Assembly: GCA_026770585.1 (NCBI GenBank)
Contig: MU646532.1
Span: forward strand, 369,215 to 380,240
Length of the DNA stretch: 11,026 nucleotides
DNA from: Baffinella frigidus
Lineage: Eukaryota; Cryptophyceae; Cryptomonadales; Baffinellaceae
Reading direction: 5' to 3'
Positions 8,016 to 11,026 of this stretch are shown here, piece by piece (within the stretch, counting starts at the first letter, position 1; each line of letters starts with the position of its first letter). The notes under the pieces are model-generated. The model was given only the letters and a program-made list of their open reading frames with translations, was not told the DNA's origin and ran no database searches. A program made the translations under genes and the position numbers.

Positions 8016-8052
8016 AGGGCTCAGAGCGACATTGGAGCCATTCAAGGCACTG

Positions 8053-8154
8053 CGATCCGAAAGCAAAAGTGCTTTCTCTGCAGATCCTTTCTACGGAAGG
8101 GCGTGTCGTTGGGCCATGTTGGGAGAAATTAAAACGTAAAGGACCTAAAGGACC
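8053..8154 (+). mobile_element. Family K element with TG target duplication
   Basis: It begins cgatccgaaagc, passes ctctgcag and acggaagggcgtgtcgttgg, then catgttgggagaaattaaaa, and ends in the tandem 9-mers taaaggacctaaaggacc. TG is present on both sides (8051-8052 and 8155-8156) and once in the empty site at 8371-8372. Confidence 0.8.
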
Positions 8155-8162
8155 TGGAGCCA

Positions 8163-8336
8163 TGTAATGCGAAAAGCTTACGTTAACGGACCCCTTAAGG
8201 GGTCGGTTAACGTGGGCTTGCAAGCTCTAACACGATTTTAAAAGCGATTTCAGGACTTTTGAAGCCCAAAAATGTTTTACATTATAAATTTTGTACCAAC
8301 GTTACTACTCCGTTAACGTAAGCTTTTTGCATGACA
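8163..8336. mobile_element. Fold-back element with internal palindrome
   Basis: The outer arms 8163-8189 and 8310-8336 are 27 bases with two mismatches (tgt[a/c]atgc[g/a]aaaagcttacg and on). Within the left part, 8181-8212 is itself a nearly perfect 32-base palindrome centred on ccccttaagggg. The remaining interior is AT-rich and encodes nothing. Confidence 0.8.
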
Positions 8337-8384
8337 GGGCTCAGAGCGACATTGGAGCCATTCAAGGCACTGGAGCCATTTCCC

Positions 8385-8550
8385 CCCTTGAGTTTCCGGG
8401 CGCGGATCGCCAGGACCCAGACGTCGCCGTACGCCTGCACGCAAAGTTGACGATTCAGTACCAGCATCGTCAACTTTTGCACCAAAGCCAATGCATTTAG
8501 TACCGCCTGCACGAACACGCGTGCGTGGAGAGCATCGTGCGTTTCGTGAT
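8385..8550 (-). pseudogene. Coding-like fragment, copy 2, with 72-bp insertion
   Basis: On the minus strand it reads DHETHDALHARVFVQA, then 24 extra residues, then YGDVWVLAIRARKLKGG. A 10-base duplication, cgcctgcacg, at 8432-8441 and 8504-8513 brackets exactly 72 bases, so the frame survives the insertion. The insert contains a hairpin (8441-8453 with 8467-8480). The fragment ends where the large fold-back arm begins at 8551. No family recognised; it may be a remnant exon. Confidence 0.4.
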
Positions 8551-9043
8551 CCGCTACCGAGCGAGGACGGGACACAATTCTAAAAACTTTAACCTGAATC
8601 CTGAAGGAAATGCACTTTTAAAATGAAAAGCCAGGACCGGAATCCCGGTCCTGACTGTCTTATATGTGCCGAGTTGGCTCGACCGCGGGTTGGGTTCGGT
8701 GCACCGAATCCAACATGAAGGGGGGGGGGGGGGGGCGAGATTTAATGAGTTGACAAACCGACGGCCCACGCTAGGGGGAGAGATGAGACAAGACCAGAGG
8801 GCTCACGCTGCCCTCAACCACCCTTGAGGGTAGGTATGAGAACGCACGTCTCGTCCATTGGGCGAACTAACTGACCACGTGTCAAGCCAAGAGTGGATCC
8901 CTAGCCGCTGTCGAGCCAACTCGGCACATATAAGACAGCCAGGACCGGGATTCCGGTCCTGGCTTTTCATTTTAAAAGTCCATTTCCTTCAGGATTCAGG
9001 TTTAAAGTTTTTAAAATCGTGTCCCGTCCTCGCACGGTAGCGG
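8551..9043. mobile_element. Large fold-back element with 133-bp arms
   Basis: The arms 8551-8683 and 8910-9043 are inverted copies, differing at only a few positions. Each arm contains its own hairpin, ccaggaccgg-aat-cccggtcctg. The 226-base loop includes a run of 16 G (8720-8735) and no gene. The two similar peptides read from the arms on opposite strands are simply the repeat. Confidence 0.9.
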
Positions 9044-9081
9044 TCCTGCTCTGACACAGCCTCGGCGGGGGTGCATTCTCA

Positions 9082-9234
9082 TGTGCGGGACGACTCAATT
9101 TAAACCGTGTTTTTGCTATCTTGGGATGGGTTGTCGTATATATTAAAGCTGTGTCGAAGCTAATCTAGCAAAATAAGAGAGTCACCACCCTTAAGATAGC
9201 ATAAAAGGCGGTTTAAATTGAGTCGTCCCGCACA
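9082..9234. mobile_element. Family X hairpin element, copy 2
   Basis: The core 9097-9219 (123 bases) begins aatttaaaccgtgtttttgc and aligns over its whole length with the minus strand of the core at 1139-1260. Outside it are perfect 15-base arms, tgtgcgggacgactc (9082-9096) and its complement (9220-9234), which are absent from copy 1. No coding. Confidence 0.85.
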
Positions 9235-9406
9235 CTAATTCCGGTGCGGCTGTGTTTTCTGGGAGGCGACACGCGAGAGCAGAAAGATGCTCTAGAGAGT
9301 CACCTACCCAGAGTCATATATCACCGAGTATACAACAGTATACGAAGATAATAAATGGCTCTCTCGGTACAGGAGACTCGTAACCTGCCAAGGCAAGAGT
9401 GGGAGA

Positions 9407-9548
9407 TTTATCCGGGGAAACCTATTTTTCTTTCATTTGATGGCAACGAAAATTACTACACAATTCGTTCTTATTAGTAATATAAAAGAATCTGTGTGGT
9501 AATTTTGATTGCCATCAAATGAAAGAAAAATAGGTTTCCCCGGATAAA
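9407..9548. mobile_element. Family Y hairpin element, copy 2
   Basis: The outer arms 9407-9443 and 9512-9548 are identical over 37 of 37 bases. The core 9444-9511 begins caacgaaaattactacac and ends with the imperfect complement; it matches the family Y core at 745-813 in opposite orientation. It is inserted in a minisatellite unit. Confidence 0.88.
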
Positions 9549-9570
9549 GCCCGTCCCTCGTGTGAGGGAT

Positions 9571-9670
9571 ACACCCCTAGGACTTTCTCTGCAGTCCTTT
9601 CTACGGAAGGGCGTGTCGTTACACCCCTAGGGCTTTCTCTGCAGTCCTTTCTACGGAAGGGCGTGTCGTT
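9571..9670 (+). repeat. Tandem 50-bp duplication inside a K element
   Basis: Units 9571-9620 and 9621-9670 differ at one base (ctaggac / ctagggc). They duplicate acacccctag plus the head part of the K element. Confidence 0.9.
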
Positions 9671-9713
9671 GGGGCTATGTTGGGAGAAATTAAAACCTAA
9701 AGGACCTAAAGGA
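9581..9713 (+). mobile_element. Family K element with duplicated head
   Basis: It contains ctttctctgcagtcctttct, acggaagggcgtgtcgtt (twice), then ggctatgttgggagaaatta and the 9-mer tail cctaaaggacctaaagga. It is very close to the copy at 8053-8154 apart from the duplication. Confidence 0.75.
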
Positions 9714-9781
9714 TGGGAGATGGGCCTCGTAACCTGCACGATCAAGAGAGGTACGGGGGACTCACAACCTGTCAAGGCCAC

Positions 9782-9956
9782 GCGACGATGGCCTGTGTAT
9801 CAAACAGGGTTGTTTTGTTGAGCCTTTCTATTATTCCCTGCACTTCTAAAAGTATCTTAATCCGGAATCCGGATAAGTTGACAAATTTGTGGGCGATTGA
9901 AGGCGAGTTGACTTTAAAAACAGAAGGATTTGGTGCACAGGTCATCGTCGCGAGGG
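9782..9956. mobile_element. Insertion with short imperfect inverted ends
   Basis: cgcgacgatggcctgtgtat near 9781 and the complement of gcacaggtcatcgtcgcg near 9938-9955 form inverted ends of about 24 bases with a few mismatches. Comparison with the uninterrupted unit at 9383-9400 (gccaaggcaagagtggg) places the insertion between caaggc and aagagtgg, with a short GGC-type duplication possible. The interior is AT-rich and has no coding. Confidence 0.6.
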
Positions 9957-10126
9957 GCAAGAGTGGTACATGAGCCTCGTAACCTACACGATCAAGAGTG
10001 GTGCATGGACCTCATAACCTATCCAGTCAAAACTGGTAGACGGGACCCGTAACCTGCACGTGCACGGGGGAGCTCATAACCGAAAAATGAGGCTCGTAAC
10101 CTGGACGGCGAGGGCGCCTGGAATGT

Positions 10127-10750
10127 CGAAGATCCACACGTGCTTCTCCCATTTGCCCCTCCCGCAGATGCTCTGTGCGTTTTTGCGTTTGAGCGTCAGC
10201 GTTCAGAGTTTAGAGTGTATGTTTTTTTTTAGTTTGTTTTTTAGGTTTGGGGTTCCTCAACCCTAAAGGCTAGACCCGAAAGTGCATACGTGATTCTCCC
10301 ATTTGCCCCTCCCGCAGATGCTCTGTGCGTTTTTGCGTTTGAGCTTCAGCGTTTAGAGTTTATGGTTTTTGGTTTTTGGTTTATGTTTAGGGTTCCTCAA
10401 CCCTGAACCCTAAACCCGAAAGCCCATACGTGCTTCCCCAAGTACCCCCTCCCGCAGATGCTCTGTGCGTTTGTGTTTGAGCTTCAGCGTTTAGAGTTTA
10501 TGATTTTTGGTTTTTTGGTTTTTGGTTTAGGGTTCCTCAACCCTAAAGGCTAGACCCGAAAGTGCATACGTGCTTCTCCCATTCGCCCCTCCCGCAGATG
10601 CTCTGCGCGTTTGCGTTTGAGCTTCAGCGTTCAGAGTTTATGGTTTTTGGTTTTTGGTTGAGGTTTAGGGTTCCTCAACCCTGAACCCTAGACCCGAAAG
10701 TCCATACGTGCTTCCCCCAGTACCCCCTCCCGCGGATTCTCTGCGCGTTG
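10127..10750 (+). repeat. Satellite of about 140 bp, alternating unit types
   Basis: cccgcagatgctctg marks each unit at 10161, 10311, 10451, 10591 and (as cccgcgg) 10729, spaced 150, 140, 140 and 138. Each complete unit also carries ggtttagggttcctcaaccc, a telomere-like motif facing its own complement. Two types alternate from the second unit on: one with aaaggctagacccgaaagtg and atttgcccc, the other with gaaccctaaacccgaaag and agtaccccc. Confidence 0.9.
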
Positions 10751-11026
10751 GCGGTAAAAACACTCAGAAAAGCACCGTCAAGCACCGACGCTTCCGTGCA
10801 AATCGCCGACCCTAACCATCCCTTCATCGCGAGTCGTACCGGATCCTGGCGCAAACCACCTCGAAACCTTCCCAAACATTCAAGCCAAAAGGCTTCACAG
10901 CCCCAGTGGGGGTGCCACACATTGCGGCCGTGTTGGTAGTTATTTATATACCACGCCGGGTCATAAGTCGAAATTTCATGCGTCTACTTTCTACACGATC
11001 TTCGGGAAAAGTTGATTCGTCCAGCT
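10751..11026. other. No feature seen
   Basis: I see no repeat copy, exon or RNA gene here. Short open frames on both strands overlap and have no recognisable family. Confidence 0.3.

Larger units (their letters stand above)
8016..8372 (+). repeat. 37-bp direct repeats flanking an insertion complex
   Basis: The same 37 bases (starting cagggctcagagcgacattg) occur at 8016-8052 and 8336-8372, both continuing with tggagccat. Between them lie the K element at 8053-8154 and the fold-back element at 8163-8336. The second copy therefore shows the empty site for the K insertion. Confidence 0.85.
9376..10110 (+). repeat. 35-bp minisatellite with two insertions
   Basis: Units begin [c]tcgtaacctgcacgatcaag and are followed by agtggtacatgag-type sequence. 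Starts are at 9376, 9726, 9761, 9976, 10011, 10046, 10073 and 10093; complete units are 35 bases and the last ones are shorter. The first unit is broken by material from 9407 to about 9716, and the third by about 9780-9956. Confidence 0.8.

Noticed and set aside
8554-9040. Two similar peptides on opposite strands (ending FKSAFPSGF.. / LKVHFLQDSG..)
   Set aside because: Their similarity is caused by the inverted repeat arms and not by duplicated genes.
10127-10750. CRISPR array
   Set aside because: Units are about 140 bases and repeat throughout, with no short repeat and unique spacer pattern; the context is eukaryotic.
1-11026. tRNA or rRNA genes
   Set aside because: On reading both strands I saw no conserved tRNA B-box with matching arms and no rRNA core sequence; a covariance-model search would be decisive.

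Overview
This window looks like nuclear DNA of a eukaryote, most likely an alga or another photosynthetic protist. Three things support this. There is an interstitial array of plant/algal-type telomere repeat (CCCTAAA) near 6309-6535. Coding exons are short, separated by GT-AG introns, and joined in phase. Hairpin-forming non-autonomous mobile elements are very dense. I cannot name the species. I saw no bacterial operon, rRNA, tRNA or CRISPR.

Genes are few. At the left edge, on the minus strand, are the first two recognisable exons of a tripeptidyl-peptidase II (TPP2) gene (1118->905 and 456->298). They join through a consensus GT-AG intron, and the rest of the gene lies beyond the left edge. 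On the plus strand, 2844-3749 holds four small exon-like segments whose splice phases (1,1,2) fit together into one frame; the product is not recognised. A third coding-like remnant on the minus strand occurs twice (7911-7965 and 8385-8550); its second copy carries a 72-bp in-frame insertion. I found no other gene I could support.

The rest is repeat landscape. I recognise at least five short element groups. X (1132-1267, 9082-9234) and Y (712-844, 9407-9548) have a shared core of about 122 or 68 bp embedded in a longer palindrome. C begins CAGGGGTACCTCGCTCATAAGAAA-like (3804-3981, 4911-5028, half copy at 7495). S has ends TCCCTTAAGTGACCA and TA duplications (4054-4157, 7682-7786). K is about 100 bp and ends in tandem 9-mers CCTAAAGGA (4371-4498, 5664-5752, 6716-6807, 8053-8154, 9581-9713). 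There are also single fold-back elements at 136-274, 8163-8336, 8551-9043 and about 9782-9956.

The right third is subtelomere-like: a 35-bp minisatellite (9376-10110) broken by two nested insertions, then a roughly 140-bp satellite (10127-10750) that alternates two unit types and contains telomere-like motifs in opposed orientation.

The observation most worth a second look concerns families X and Y. The two copies of each family share a diverged core, but the inverted arms outside the core differ between copies and are more perfectly matched within a copy than the core ends are. That suggests the outer arms were produced, or were already present as a palindrome, at each insertion, instead of travelling with the element.
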